Part shown: positions 48,436 through 59,380 of the stretch, one piece after another
Layout of the letters: each line of letters opens with the position of its first letter
Numbering within the stretch: position 1 is the stretch's first letter
Source: Echinometra lucunter
Taxonomy: Eukaryota > Echinodermata > Echinoidea > Camarodonta > Echinometridae
Reading direction: 5' to 3'
NCBI GenBank assembly: GCA_029962745.1
Contig: CM057156.1
Coordinates: 4,381,865 to 4,445,864, forward strand
DNA length: 64,000 bases
Notes under the pieces: generated by a model
The model's database searches: none
Told to the model about the DNA's origin: nothing
What the model saw: only the letters and a program-made list of their open reading frames with translations
Made by a program: the position numbers and the translations under genes

Positions 48436-48664
48436 ATAGACAGGGAGACAGACAGAAAGACAGAGACACAGAGAGAGAGTGAAAGACAGACAGACAGACA
48501 GACAGAGACAGAGAGAGAGTGAAAGACAGACAGACAGACAGAGACAGAGAGAGTAAAAGAGAGAGAGACAGACAGACAGACAGAGAGAGTGAAAGAGAGA
48601 CAGACAGACAGACAGACAGAGACAGAGAGAGAGTGAACAGACAGACAGACAGAGAGAGAGTGAA

Positions 48665-48699
<35 letters not shown>

Positions 48700-48953
48700 G
48701 AGTGAAAGAGAGACAGACAGACAGGCACAGAGAGAGTGAAAGAGAGACAGACAGACAGACAGAGAGAGTGAAAGAGACAGACAGACAGACAGACAGACAG
48801 AGTGAAAGAGAGACAGAGAGACAGACAGAGAGACAGAGAGTGAAAGAGAGACAGACAGACAGAGACAGAGAGAGTGAAAGAGAGGCAGACAGACAGGCAG
48901 ACAGAGACAGAGAGAGAGTGAAAGAGTGACAGACAGACAGACAGACAGAGAGT

Positions 48954-48985
<32 letters not shown>

Positions 48986-49072
48986 GTGAAAGAGGGACAG
49001 ACAGACAGACAGAGAGAGAGTGAAAGAGAGACAGACAGACAGACGGACAGAGAGAGTGAAAGAGAGACCGAA

Positions 49073-49115
<43 letters not shown>

Positions 49116-49120
49116 GAGGG
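48436..49120. repeat. CAGA minisatellite with GAGAGTGAAAGAGAGA spacers
   Basis: Nearly 700 bp of CAGA tetramers are organised into higher-order units of about 40-60 bp, each ending in GAGAGAGTGAAAGAGAGA. The 287-codon Cys/Ser/Leu ORF on the minus strand is purely the repeat. A (GAT)n tract follows at about 49226-49285, less than 100 bp before Amt B exon 2. Confidence 0.9.
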
Positions 49121-49225
49121 TGGGAGGGAAGTCAAAACCCATGATCTGCAGGATCATTTCTATCAAATCATTCCAAAGTGTTCTTTAAAATATTACATGG
49201 AAAGTTTGATAGAATTCCACTTTGA

Positions 49226-49267
<42 letters not shown>

Positions 49268-49367
49268 CTGAGGATGATGATGATGATTATAATACTGGTC
49301 ATAACCGAATAAAAATGTACACATTGTAAGTATACAGAAGTTATCTTTCCATCTTCTTTTCATTCAG

Positions 49368-49523
49368 GTTTTGGACTGTTGGAGTCGGGCATGGTGTCAC
49401 GAAAGAACGAAGTGAACATCATGGTGAAGAACGCAGTGGATGTCATCTTCGGAGGCTTGACGTATTGGATGTTCGGTTACGGGTTCAGTTTCGGGAACGA
49501 CGAGGGAACTAACGCATTCTGTG
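49368..49523 (+). CDS. Ammonium transporter copy B, exon 2
   Basis: A 156-nt exon bounded by ATTCAG|GTTTTGG and TTCTGTG|GTATGATC, entering and leaving in phase 1. It encodes FGLLESG followed by KNEVNIMVKNAVDVIFGGLT and YWMFGYGFSFGNDEGTNAFC. This is the end of the first helix, the second helix and the loop after it, aligned without gaps to copy A residues 54-104. The acceptor has a clear pyrimidine tract. Confidence 0.92.
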
Positions 49524-50007
49524 GTATGATCATTCTTATTCTTGAAAATCGGTAGTCCTATGATATTGCTTCTACGTCAGTTGCTCCGGCAACATTTAAT
49601 AAGTTTCATCGAAGGCATGGGTTTTTTAAAGGATTGAAATTGGGTTTTAGATTATTCATAGGGTTAATCTTCGCCCTACAACTGATACAGGTAAACTCAT
49701 CTTTCCCAAATTTACACTCTCAGCTGCTAAAAAACGATTAACGGTGTCCGAATCAAAGATTAATAAAATCGCTCTTTCCATAGAAAAATTACCTGCGTGC
49801 CATTTCAAAACATCCCTCTTAACCTTTTCTTGAAAGCTTTTTCTGTATTCCTGTCAAATATGTGGTTTGTAAGCGCTATGTTGTTGTTGTTTTTTTTTTT
49901 TATTCTAGCACTCCCAAATGTCCTTTATAATTGCTAGATCTAGGGGTTTAGATGTCAAACTTTAGGCTATGTTTAAACCTTGCCTAGCTAGCTGCATGTA
50001 CATGTCA

Positions 50008-50892
50008 GTGTCACCAGGCGCGCCGGAAGGGTCCCAGCTTAGGGGGGCGGGGGGCAAACACTCTTGTGGGCCCAACCCAAAACTTTATGGGGGCCCACCT
50101 CAAATGTTTACTACCAGCATACAACGTACCCTACACCTCCCCCCCCCCCGAACAAGCACATTCCTTCCCCCTTTTTATACATACTTCTTTATATATAAAA
50201 GGACAAGTTTAGATTTTTTTTTTTAAAATTAAGAAAATACTCACTGTTATCCAAAATTGTTTCCCATCATCTCTGATCATTAGTACTGAAATATGATTAT
50301 TTGTTCACCGCTTGTAGCATGTTAGGACGGCGTGAGAGACTAGAGACCGGGCATAGCAATGGGAGGGTTATGAATAGCATACTGATTAATTTTGACGATG
50401 TGGCCGACACCCTTTACCCGAAAATCAACCATTCAGTTTCACAACTTTGTCCGCGCGAGCGCGCAATTTTTTTTTTTTTTACAGTTTTGGTGGTGAAAAT
50501 GTACAGAAATTTCATATTGCATTGCCAAAATGTGAAAAAATTCGGGGCCCTTATGCCAATATATTAGGATATTGAGGAGGGGGGGGGGCAAAATAATCCC
50601 CCGAATCAAGCAAGCATCTGTCCCTTTTTCATAGATTTCTAAATTCTAATTACTATACGAGGGAACGTAGCGACCGAGTAAGAAAATTTTGATTTTTTTT
50701 TAATACCTAAAGTTTGCATTTTAGAGCACGAATCATGTCAATATGCTTATTTTACGTGGTGTAAATGATCCAATTTTTTTTTTCGAGGGGGGGCCCTTCG
50801 GGGGGGGGGGCAAAAATCGATTTGCCCCCCCCCCCCTCTCAAATGATTGGAAGGCAATTGCCTCCCCCCCCCCCCCCGCTTCCGGGTGTCAC
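50008..50892. mobile_element. Probable DNA transposon remnant with CCGGAAG ends and C/G runs
   Basis: The left end GTGTCACCAGGCGCGCCGGA and the right end CTTCCGGGTGTCAC are imperfect inverted repeats. Both are followed inward by long G-runs or C-runs and GGCAA/TTGCC blocks. The interior lacks coding. It resembles the poly-G/C-flanked MITE at 22833. Confidence 0.4.
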
Positions 50893-51014
50893 TAAACGAC
50901 AACCTTTTCATCTCGGATAAGTAGCCATATTCTGTGGCAAAATAAAAATGCAGATACTTGTCACTTTGAAATTACATTCCTATTTTTAATTTCGTGACTA
51001 AAGTTATTCTGCCA

Positions 51015-51159
51015 CCGGGCATGGTGGCTCAATTGATACAGCGTCCGCCTCATGAACGAGAAGTCGTGGGTTCGATCCCCGGTCGAGTCATACCAAAGAC
51101 TTACAAAAATGGGACCTTCTGTCTTCTAGCCAGGCGCTTGGCATATAAGAATGGAGAAA

Positions 51160-51203
<44 letters not shown>

Positions 51204-51245
51204 ACAGTTTTTGTGTAGCGCATAACACATTACGTCTGTATGTCC
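51015..51245 (+). mobile_element. tRNA-derived SINE followed by (TAA)n and TATAGCGC-type tail
   Basis: The A-box-like TGGCTCAATTGATACAGCG and the B-box GTGGGTTCGATCCCCGG are spaced as in a tRNA, but the ends do not pair. After about 60 bp of body comes a TAA repeat (51163-51200) and TTTTGTGTAGCGCATAACAC. No real tRNA gene is implied. Confidence 0.65.
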
Positions 51246-51384
51246 CTATGCGCTCTAAGAGAGAGAAAAAGAAAAGAAAAGACATGACTGAAAGATAGGT
51301 AACTGAATTTACTTTGTTAGGCTACTTAGATATGTTTTGAATAAGTGTTTTAAGTGCAGATTTAAACTTCTCTATCGTGTCGAC

Positions 51385-51510
51385 TATGTTATGTTATGTT
51401 ATGTTATGTTATGTTATGTTATGTTATGTTATGTTATGTTATGTTATGGTATGTTATGTTATGTTATGTTATGCAGGGCCCGTATGTTATGTTATGTTAT
51501 GCAGGGCCCG
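51385..51510. repeat. (ATGTT)n pentanucleotide array
   Basis: About 20 units of ATGTT, interrupted twice by GCAGGGCCCGT near 51474 and 51501, which shows a local higher-order duplication. Confidence 0.9.
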
Positions 51511-51877
51511 TTAGGAAGATTAGCTGATGGCTAAAGTGGTTACCCTGGGTAAATAAGAGTTATTATTATTATTAATATTACATAATTGATTGATTATTAA
51601 AGAATGGGAAGGCATGCAATGAAGTGGGTCCACTGTAACCCAAGCTGTTTAAGGAATTCCATAAATACTGAATCTTCTTTTGGTTGATATGAATCATCTT
51701 CATTCAGTATGATGTTTTGATCTAAAAGTTCTTATCGATAAATCAATCAGTCACCGATTTGAGATGAATGGTAGGGCGCCAAATCTCACAACCCCTTGCA
51801 ACCGAGCTTCAATCTTCTTTGTGATATACTGAGCTCTTCCTCTCTCCAAACATCTGCCTCTTATTTTGAAAATATTA

Positions 51878-52026
51878 TGGTGGTGGTGATGATGATGATA
51901 ATGGTTATGGTGATGAATGTGGTGATGAATGTGGTGATGAGGAGGATGAGGAAGAGGAGGAGGATTAAGATGATGATGATGATTATGATGATGGTGATGA
52001 TGATGATGGTGGTGGTGGTGGGGGTT

Positions 52027-52073
<47 letters not shown>

Positions 52074-52100
52074 GGTGATGGTGGTCAGGTGGTTGTGATG
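51878..52100. repeat. (GAT)n/(GGT)n repeat tract
   Basis: A purine- and T-rich triplet array alternating GATGAT, GGAGGA and GGTGGT stretches. The Met/Val-rich ORF over it is an artefact. The stretch 52101-52860 has no supported feature. Confidence 0.85.
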
Positions 52101-52999
52101 GTGTTTGTGATAATGAAAGGAAAAATGTTACTTGTATGCTTTAGGACACTAAAACAAAGTCTGCACATTATCAAATGATTGGAAATTTTAAACGCTAATT
52201 ATATATGCATGAACATCTTTGGAAATAAACAAGCTTGAGAAACCTTTTCAAAATCCCGAATTTCTAATCTCGGTTGACCATCGTGACCATGGACGATTGT
52301 TACTTCCCTCAAAAACCTAATTTTCTCATTACTTTACTTCGAGGTCTTCTGTAGGATATTAATTTCTCCTGCTGAATACTGTTTATATCGGTCTGATCGA
52401 ACCATTGTCAACTGACCCGAAGGGTAGCTTAATTAAAAGGCATGATGTCACGAAAAAATTAGGGAAAAGTTCATGAAACGGTGTGTTTTTAGTCAGTACA
52501 AGAAGACTGAACTATACACTATGGTTTGACATTACCAAATTGTACTGCTATTTAATATAAGTGGAGGTGTTAGTTTGAGTAGCATAGCGTTCAGACCTTG
52601 TTGCTGTTTCCTTTAATAGACACGAAGAAGGTTAGTGAATGGTTTTACTTCGCATCAATTCAGGAATATTGATGTCCTTTCTTACTGCCTATTCACAAAT
52701 TTCATGAGCAATTTCATCTACCTTTTGTTATAGACGTTCTTTCATCAGTATTTTATTACATCAAGGCTCGTTAGAAGCGTTATCTTAATAAACTTTTCGC
52801 AATATTAGACATGTTAGATAATCGTTGATTAATTACACTCGCTATTATTTTTCTCTCTTCCTTTTTTATCTAAAAGTTTCTTTATGTTCTCTTCTTCTCA
52901 AACTCGTTTCCTTTACTCAAAATTGTCCTTGTCTCTATCTGTCTATCCTGACGTATTAGTCTTTCTTTATTTCTTCTTCCTCTCCACTCTCTCTAACGT

Positions 53000-53051
<52 letters not shown>

Positions 53052-53060
53052 CCCCCCCCC
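53000..53060. repeat. (CT)n microsatellite with poly-C
   Basis: A CT tract of about 45 bp followed by a C-run, inside a longer pyrimidine-rich segment (52860-53330) upstream of the exon 3 acceptor. Confidence 0.9.
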
Positions 53061-53377
53061 CCCATTTTATCTTCTCCGTCTCTGTATAATGTTTTCTTTT
53101 GGGTGTTTCTTTTATTTCCTTGATTGCTTCCATCTCCTTTTGTAATCGCTTTCTGCGTTATCCTTTTTTCTGTCTCTTTATATGTCCTTTTCTCTTTCTT
53201 TCTCTCCCGTTCTCCCCTCCTTTTATCTCCCCTCCCCCCTCTCTCCCTCTCTCCCTCCATATTGTTCTCATGCACTTCTTTTTCCTCTCTGTCTTTCCAT
53301 TTTCATGGTACACTTTTACCCCTTCCAGAAACATTACAATAACTCATCTATTATTGTTTCTGTGCATTTCTATGCAG

Positions 53378-53488
53378 GTGTTGGGCATTTCTTTACTGAT
53401 TCCGGCGATGCAGACGAACTGGGATGGATCTTCGCTCAGTTTGTATTTCAAGCTTCGTTTGCTACCACTGCTACAACCATCGTATCGG
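53378..53488 (+). CDS. Ammonium transporter copy B, exon 3
   Basis: A 111-nt exon between TATGCAG|GTGTTGG and GTATCGG|GTAAGATG, again phase 1 at both ends. It encodes GVGHFF..GDADELGWIFAQF and VFQASFATTATTIVSG, the third Amt helix with the conserved ASFATTATTIVSG block. Where copy A has FFHASFA this copy has VFQASFA. The next residues (AMAERTK in copy A) are not found in the remaining 10.5 kb, so exon 4 lies beyond the window. Confidence 0.92.
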
Positions 53489-54464
53489 GTAAGATGACAT
53501 AAATAGGCTCCAGTCACTCGATTGAAACCGATACCACACCAGCTATAGACCGATCGAGAAATCACGTTATATCGAATGGCCTGGTTTTAGTCAGTCGGTG
53601 AATCGGAATGGGGTCGGTTGAATCGTGTGAGACTAGGGTTAAAATACAGTCTGGTGAACGTGACATGAACATTTAATGTCAACTCAGCTTTTGTGAAATC
53701 CAGTGCAATGAAATATACATATGTATATAAAAGCGTGTAGCCTTTATTCATTTATAATGTATACACAATACCAGCAGCATATTGCCAGTAAGACCCAGAT
53801 GAAAATGCCAAAAATTGAATAAATCATTAAATAAAGGAAAGAAAAGGGGCCGATATACAATATGTGTACTTGAATACTAAAAAAAAAATAAAGAGAGACA
53901 TTTGCATTGGTGACAAAAAACTTTAGTTATTTTGGAATAGTAGAAGTTAGGCTAAGCCTCATTAGAACTTATAGCGTATTAGGGTGCTTTGACGTCCGAT
54001 GGTGTTACAAATCTTATCTAATGCTGAAAAGCAATTACTGAAAACAGTACAAGAACACACCCCCCCCCCCCCCCATTAGAAAGGGCATATGACGGATGTG
54101 GTTAATGTTCTTCCACCAAGTCACCCGGAGACACGAATGGTCTTGCCACGTTATCAATCTTTGAAGATAAAATTGTATATTTTGTGCTGCTAGTGATTGT
54201 TAGATTCTGAAATTATACGCCACATTAGATTTTCATTCCCAAAGCATGATTGCAGTTCTTTGAGGCTTCTCATTTATTTTGTGACATACTAATAGGATAT
54301 ACAGTAAGCCTGATAAACTTGCTGTTTGATAAATGTTAATATCATTAAAAGGAAATGAAATATTTGACAAGGTCACGCTGTACTCCATAATTCATGTCAC
54401 CTTGTGCACTCTAATACATAACCATTAAGCACTCAAGCAATTGAGCATGTTAAGCACTTGTTAA

Positions 54465-55105
54465 ATGACATTCGTTATAACTCTGATTCAACAAAATACT
54501 ATCCATTCAACAGTAGAACAGTCCTATCATCTTTTTATTAACTGGTTTGCGCATTCACCATTGCAGCTATTATATTCTTTCTCTTCCATTTTATCAACTA
54601 AGAATATTCTGTTTGGGTTGACAGAGCGAGTCACGTCAAGATACGTTTTCATTATCAACTTCTTGCTTTTGCTTGGGAAGCACTATATTTTTAGATACAG
54701 AAACTTAGGATCTGTACCATCCGTTCACCATTTTCTACATTATTCAAGATATGTTCATACTATCGAAAGATATATTGCTGAAAGACGTAATAAACTAGAC
54801 ATACATGAAACAAAGTGGGGTTCAGTTTTCGGCTTTTTAGATAATTCTGTTTTGAACAAAATTAATGCTGTAGTGGATGCCTAAATGCTGAAGAATGTTT
54901 TTTCTTTTTCATTTCAATTACCATTTGCTATTTTAGTTAGACAAAAGCTGATGTCATGGTTGTTTTTTTTTTTATAACTTTGTAGATCCATTCATGGGTT
55001 TATTTTCTTTGATCTATTTTGGTATGTATATACTGCAAAATACTTTGTATCTCTTATTTGTTTTCTTTTGAATATATGGATCAATAAAAACTTATCAATT
55101 ATAAA
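54465..55105 (+). pseudogene. L1/Tx1-like LINE 3' end
   Basis: A 139-codon frame contains INWFAHSPLQLLYSFSS and the block SRYVFIINFLLLLGKHYIFR typical of the extreme C-terminus of L1/Tx1-type reverse transcriptases, followed by IERYIAERRNKLDIHETKWG. A 3' UTR with AATAAA at about 55082 follows, then an A-rich end. It is strongly 5'-truncated; the frame stays open to its stop, suggesting a fairly recent insertion. Confidence 0.65.
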
Positions 55106-55227
55106 AAATAGATATATATTCGTCGCAGCTGTAGTACCAGTGGTCGTCCCGAATTACGATGAATGCTAGTAGCTGTTACAGTAGGAAAAAGGGAAAATGT
55201 TGGTAACATTATCCTTTAATTAGCTGT

Positions 55228-55330
55228 GTCTTACAATACAATACAATACAATACAATACAATACAATATTTGCATTTATATAGCGCTCTTACAATGAGTG
55301 AACATGTATCACAGCGCTTAACAAAACTTA
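55228..55330. repeat. (CAATA)n followed by TATAGCGC tail
   Basis: Seven CAATA units lead into TTTGCATTTATATAGCGCTC, the recurring retroelement tail of this region. Confidence 0.8.
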
Positions 55331-55659
55331 TGAACAAACATAAAAGAAAACAAGAGGAAATTACAAATGAAAACTACTTAAATACATATTAGCAATCAAC
55401 TATTACTCTTACAAGATTTTTTTTAAATCAAACTATAGGAATCTTGTTATAGCAAGATCAGTGAAATAAGATTTCATTTCCTTGGAGTGTCCATTGTATA
55501 ATTTTCATTTACAAATACAACGTAACCATGGCAACAATTTTCAAAATTGAAGAGACATGTAAGTCACAGCGCCACTACCAAAAGTTCGGTTCTTTGATTC
55601 TCATGGATAGACTATAAACAACCATTTCCTATAAAAGGACACAGATTCCAATAATTCAG

Positions 55660-56010
55660 TACAGGTATCATGGTCTAGTGGATATGTCAACGGACTGTAG
55701 ATCTTGTGGTTCGAGTTCGAATGTCCTTTGGCAAGATATGAATCTACATTTGCCACTCTCCACCCAGGTGTTAAGTGGGTACCCGGTAGGATTCGAAAGT
55801 CATTGTGATTTGTTTAGCATTGTGAGCGCCTGCAAAAGGCGCCTGGCTGGAATGCTCCCTAGGGAGTGGAGAAGGTGCATACATCGTGTGCGGGCAAGCC
55901 TAAATCCAATGACCGGGGTTATAATAATATTTTTGTAGTAAGCGCTTAGAAACATCCTAGAAATGTATTAGGCGCTATAAAAATCCAGAATATTATTATC
56001 ATTATTATAA
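55660..56010 (+). mobile_element. tRNA-derived SINE with core and LINE-like tail
   Basis: The A-box region ATGGTCTAGTGGATATGTCA and the B-box TGGTTCGAGTTCGAATG are followed by a long body. It ends TTAGGCGCTATAAAAATCC and then ATTATTATCATTATTAT. The ending matches the GCGCTATA..(ATT)n tail of L2/CR1-mobilised SINEs. Confidence 0.7.
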
Positions 56011-56861
56011 CAGGACATACAAAGATTTGAAGGTTACCAAAAGCCGTGCAGTTTATCGCCTGACATGCATTAATGATTATCTCAGTGTTGCAATAAATTC
56101 ATTCCCTTATTACTCCTCTAATTACACACAAGGCCTTATTATATCGTTTAACGTCGTGTTGCTATGAACTTGTTGATACGATGCATTTTATGAAAAGAAA
56201 TGAAGTGAATTAGCACTAATCCATCAAGATCAGACAATTGTTGGTTTATCAAAAATTCTCATTCATTATTTCTTCTTTGCTTACTGGTCTGCTACTTTGA
56301 AGAAAAAGTCCCCTTCGTCCATCACTTTGAAATATTTGCTCTGCTTTTCTTAAAAAGAATCACAAAATTCTGCACTAATTTATCGTAGTAAGAATAATAA
56401 AGATACCTCTGTTTTCTTTTCAAAAGTCTTACAAAATCGGCCTTGTTTACAGGAAAGGTCTAGGCTATATGGAATCTTTCATTTTGCTCTTAATTTCTCT
56501 TTGCTCTCTATCTACTATTTCATAAAAACAAAAACGATGTAATTTATTCATAATGGTCACCTGATCACCAGCTTTGGTATCCCATCAATTAACCTGTTAC
56601 AATGCCTTTAATATCCATGGGTCAGCAAAATACGATGAATTATTAAAACTTCTGACCCCCGGTCGAATTTCTGTTGGATGTGATGGATCGAGCGATGAGC
56701 AATTAAAGTTGAAGGAATAGAAATATATGACGGCCACCTTTTGAAATATGAATAAAATGCCTGTCCCAGTTACACGCAATTTGTGCTGCATTTATACCCA
56801 CACAAACAAAGCCTATGAAGGACTTTGGTGATTGCATCAGCTATTCGAATCAATGACTGGT

Positions 56862-57009
56862 CCCCGTTTCATAAAACTTGTTATCAATAACAAGTTGCAG
56901 TAACTATTATAAGCTAATGTGAAATCCTTGCATCTGATTGGCTTAGAGCAAATTTGTCATATAGGAATGTGGCAGTTTGTTACTGATAACAAGTTTTATG
57001 AAACGGGGC
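56862..57009. mobile_element. MITE with CCCCGTTTCATAAAACTTG termini
   Basis: About 30 bp at each end are inverted repeats (CCCCGTTTCATAAAACTTGT then TATCA). The element is 148 bp and non-coding. The left end carries an extra inner palindrome TTGTTATCAATAACAA. Confidence 0.8.
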
Positions 57010-57180
57010 CCTGATCTGTTTATTTTTATGCTCTTTTTGAAAAACGATGTCATTCTCACATCAAGATCGTCACTGACGCAGGCTACCGCCAGTCACTGAC
57101 GCATTCTTACGTCAGTGAATGACGCCTCGTGTATAACTGCTATAAGGATTGTCTCACAATATCTCCTGTCTTTCACTCAG

Positions 57181-57790
57181 TTGTCTTATTCGCTGCTTCT
57201 CAAAATCTCTTACAACAGTGCTTCTCAACCTTTTTTACCTCGAGGCCCACTTTAGCAACTGAAATTTTTTCGCGGCCCACCTTCATTTTCTTAAAATATT
57301 TTGAGGCCCATCTCACATAATCACAAAGAGAAAAAACATCAATAAAGCATGACAAAAGAAAATAGCGAATTGTGTGGTAATTATCTGGACCACTACCTAC
57401 ATTACATTACAAATCCGACCTACAAGTATGGTTGTAATAAATGAAAGATTGATATAATACCCCCACCCCAAATGTACATAAATTTTCGAAAATTTTTAGC
57501 ACACTGCATTGACGATAATATATAATTGATATGTTTAATAATTTCAATTCACTTTGATGTTAACTGGAAAGCTGAATTCAAGAATTTTTTTCCAAAATAT
57601 TTTGGACTGACTTCGCGGCCCAGCTAAGAAAGTTTCGCGGCCCACCAGTGGGCCGCGGACCACCGGTTGAGAAGCGCTGTCTAACAACACAACCTGAATT
57701 TCATGTCGCTTATTTTGTCTTATTTGCTGCTTCTCAAAATCTCTTACAACACAACCCGAATTTCATGTCGCTTATTTTGTCGTATATCAG
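57181..57790. repeat. Tandem duplication split by a hAT insertion
   Basis: The unit containing TTATTTGCTGCTTCTCAAAA, TCTCTTACAACACAACC and GAATTTCATGTCGCTTATTT occurs twice (about 57181-57215 joined to 57680-57715, then 57716-57785). The first unit is interrupted by the element at 57216-57679. Confidence 0.75.
57216..57679. mobile_element. hAT non-autonomous element (CAGTGCTTCTCAACC type)
   Basis: The left end CAGTGCTTCTCAACC and the right end GGTTGAGAAGCGCTG are inverted repeats. Subterminal GGCCCAC/GTGGGCC blocks are also inverted. The flanks TCTTACAA (57208-57215) and TCTAACAA (57680-57687) form an 8-bp duplication with one mismatch. CAGTG-type ends with 8-bp duplications are typical of hAT elements. 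No transposase is present. Confidence 0.88.
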
Positions 57791-58653
57791 GTATACGTTG
57801 CCTTCTCATAATGTAATTTAACAGTGCATATAGACACAACGTTTTAATTAAAACGACTATTATCACGTTTTTTCCTTTGCAGGTAATTAATTGATTAGCT
57901 AATGTGCGCTGTGCCCTTGCTGTTGGTGATTGATCTAATCATTTTATTGGCCGGCACACCATCACACTACAATCCCGTTCAATTCAATTCAATCATTTTA
58001 CAATACACTCATGAAAAGATCAGAGGTAAAGTTTGTGGCAGAGGAGAATTAATTGATCACTGTAACATGATCAAAGAAACCTCACAGAATCTATTACAGT
58101 ATTGAAAAATATACTTGTCCATTATGGAACGTGCAGTGCTGTTCAAATGTCTAGGTACACCATGGATATTTTCGATTTTTTTTTTTTTTTTTTACTTCGG
58201 TGTATATTTTCCATGTAATTTGCTTGACCTAGCTCTCTAAGTAATCATCATGGTATTTGCATAATACATGTATAACGATAATCCACACATAATATTTCGA
58301 TACTCACGTGTAGTTTTCCTTTGGCGCATTGGATTTGTGACTCAAACTGGCCAAAAAAGCATTCACATATTGCACATGTGCACTTTTACAGACAATTTTG
58401 TTCAAAATTAATAGAAAGCGAAGCATAGATTAATGATCCCGAAATCTTCCACATTTTACACACATTACTGCCTTTGTAATTCCACATATTTACTAACTCC
58501 ACAAGTCCTGAGGAATGTAGTTTGAAATATCAATTCGATATTCTTGTCGTAATATTATTGTGTAATGATGTTTCTCAGCCATTCATATTCTATACCCATC
58601 CCGCATTGATCGTGTTAGATTAAAGAAAAGTGAGCTTATAGAAACTTTGATTT

Positions 58654-59039
58654 CTATACACAATAAGAAAAACAGGTTCAAGTTTGCACCCTAAATGCAA
58701 CACTGGCAGCACCTTTTGGGGTGCAATCTTGCAACCTACATGAAAAAGGTGCCAAATGCACCTTTTTGTTCTTACTTGCACCCGGAAATGCCCGTTTGCA
58801 CCCTAAAAGGTACAACTTTGCACTTTTGTGAGTGCAGACATTTTTGCATTCAAAAAGGGGCAAATTTGGACCTTTCCCTAAAGGTACAACTCTGTATCCT
58901 TTAGGGTGCAAAATGTAGTTAACTGCACCCTTAAAGGTGCAAAAAAAGCTTCTTACGGTGCAAAGTTGCACCCAAAAAGGAGCTCCCAGTATTGCATTTG
59001 AAGGGTGCAAAATCGCACCTTTTTTCTTAGTGTGTATAG
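58654..59039. mobile_element. Palindromic GGTGCAA-rich MITE (copy 2)
   Basis: It extends copy 1 (23600-23869) to what look like full ends: CTATACACAATAAGAAAAA at the left and TTTTTCTTAGTGTGTATAG at the right. Next come GCACCCTAAATGCAACACTG and its inverse. The whole element is close to a continuous imperfect palindrome. Confidence 0.8.
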
Positions 59040-59103
59040 TATATCACATTCGTTTTGTAACCACGTATCCTGATCCTACATGATTATTGTTCCGTGGATT
59101 ATT

Positions 59104-59322
59104 CAGTGGTGTATCTATTGAGAAAACGGCACTTGGCGGGGGCAAATGCTCAGAGTGGATCTATTCTGCAAGCGCTGAAATTGCGCCCCCTTTCCAACTT
59201 TTAACACCAATAGAAAAAAAAAACAACAACAACTTGAAAATATGAAATAACAGGAAAATTTTTTTCTTTAGCTTCAGCATTTTTTTTTCCGCCCCCTGAT
59301 AAATCATGCAGATACGCCATTT
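59104..59322. mobile_element. Short MITE with AGTGGTGTATCT/AGATACGCCAT ends
   Basis: Imperfect 12-bp terminal inverted repeats flank a GGCGGGGGCAAATG..CCGCCCCCTG interior. Assignment is tentative because no clean target duplication was found. Confidence 0.4.
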
Positions 59323-59380
59323 GGATTATTATCCTTTTACGTGCTGGGTTTTATAGTCGTGTTTTGGAGAGGTTTTTAAA

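Larger units (their letters stand above)
26736..49367 (+). other. Amt B intron 1 (22.6 kb) hosting a TRIM gene and repeats
   Basis: The interval lies between the GTGAGT donor and the ATTCAG acceptor of Amt B. It contains on the minus strand an intact TRIM gene, a broken TRIM duplicate, one 500-bp gap, SINEs, MITEs, a LINE tail and a CAGA minisatellite. Outside those, the stretches 26736-27590, 30811-33055, 39026-40500, 41042-43500 and 44991-47170 show no supported exon. Confidence 0.75.
49524..53377 (+). other. Amt B intron 2 (3.9 kb)
   Basis: It is filled with transposon and repeat sequence (SINE, ATGTT array, GAT array, CT tracts, poly-C runs). The right 500 bp are strongly pyrimidine-rich before the exon 3 acceptor. 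No other exon is seen. Confidence 0.8.

Noticed and set aside
48303..49166. A 287-codon ORF rich in Cys, Leu, Ser and Val on the minus strand
   Set aside because: It is the translation of the CAGA/CTGT minisatellite; all three frames are open for the same reason.
51009..51090. Apparent tRNA gene with A and B boxes
   Set aside because: The ends cannot form an acceptor stem and the segment continues into a SINE body and a (TAA)n tail.
53878..54080. Poly-A and poly-C stretches as possible retrogene tail
   Set aside because: No coding sequence or target duplication precedes them.
55660..55938. 86-codon ORF with cysteines on the plus strand
   Set aside because: It is wholly inside a tRNA-derived SINE.
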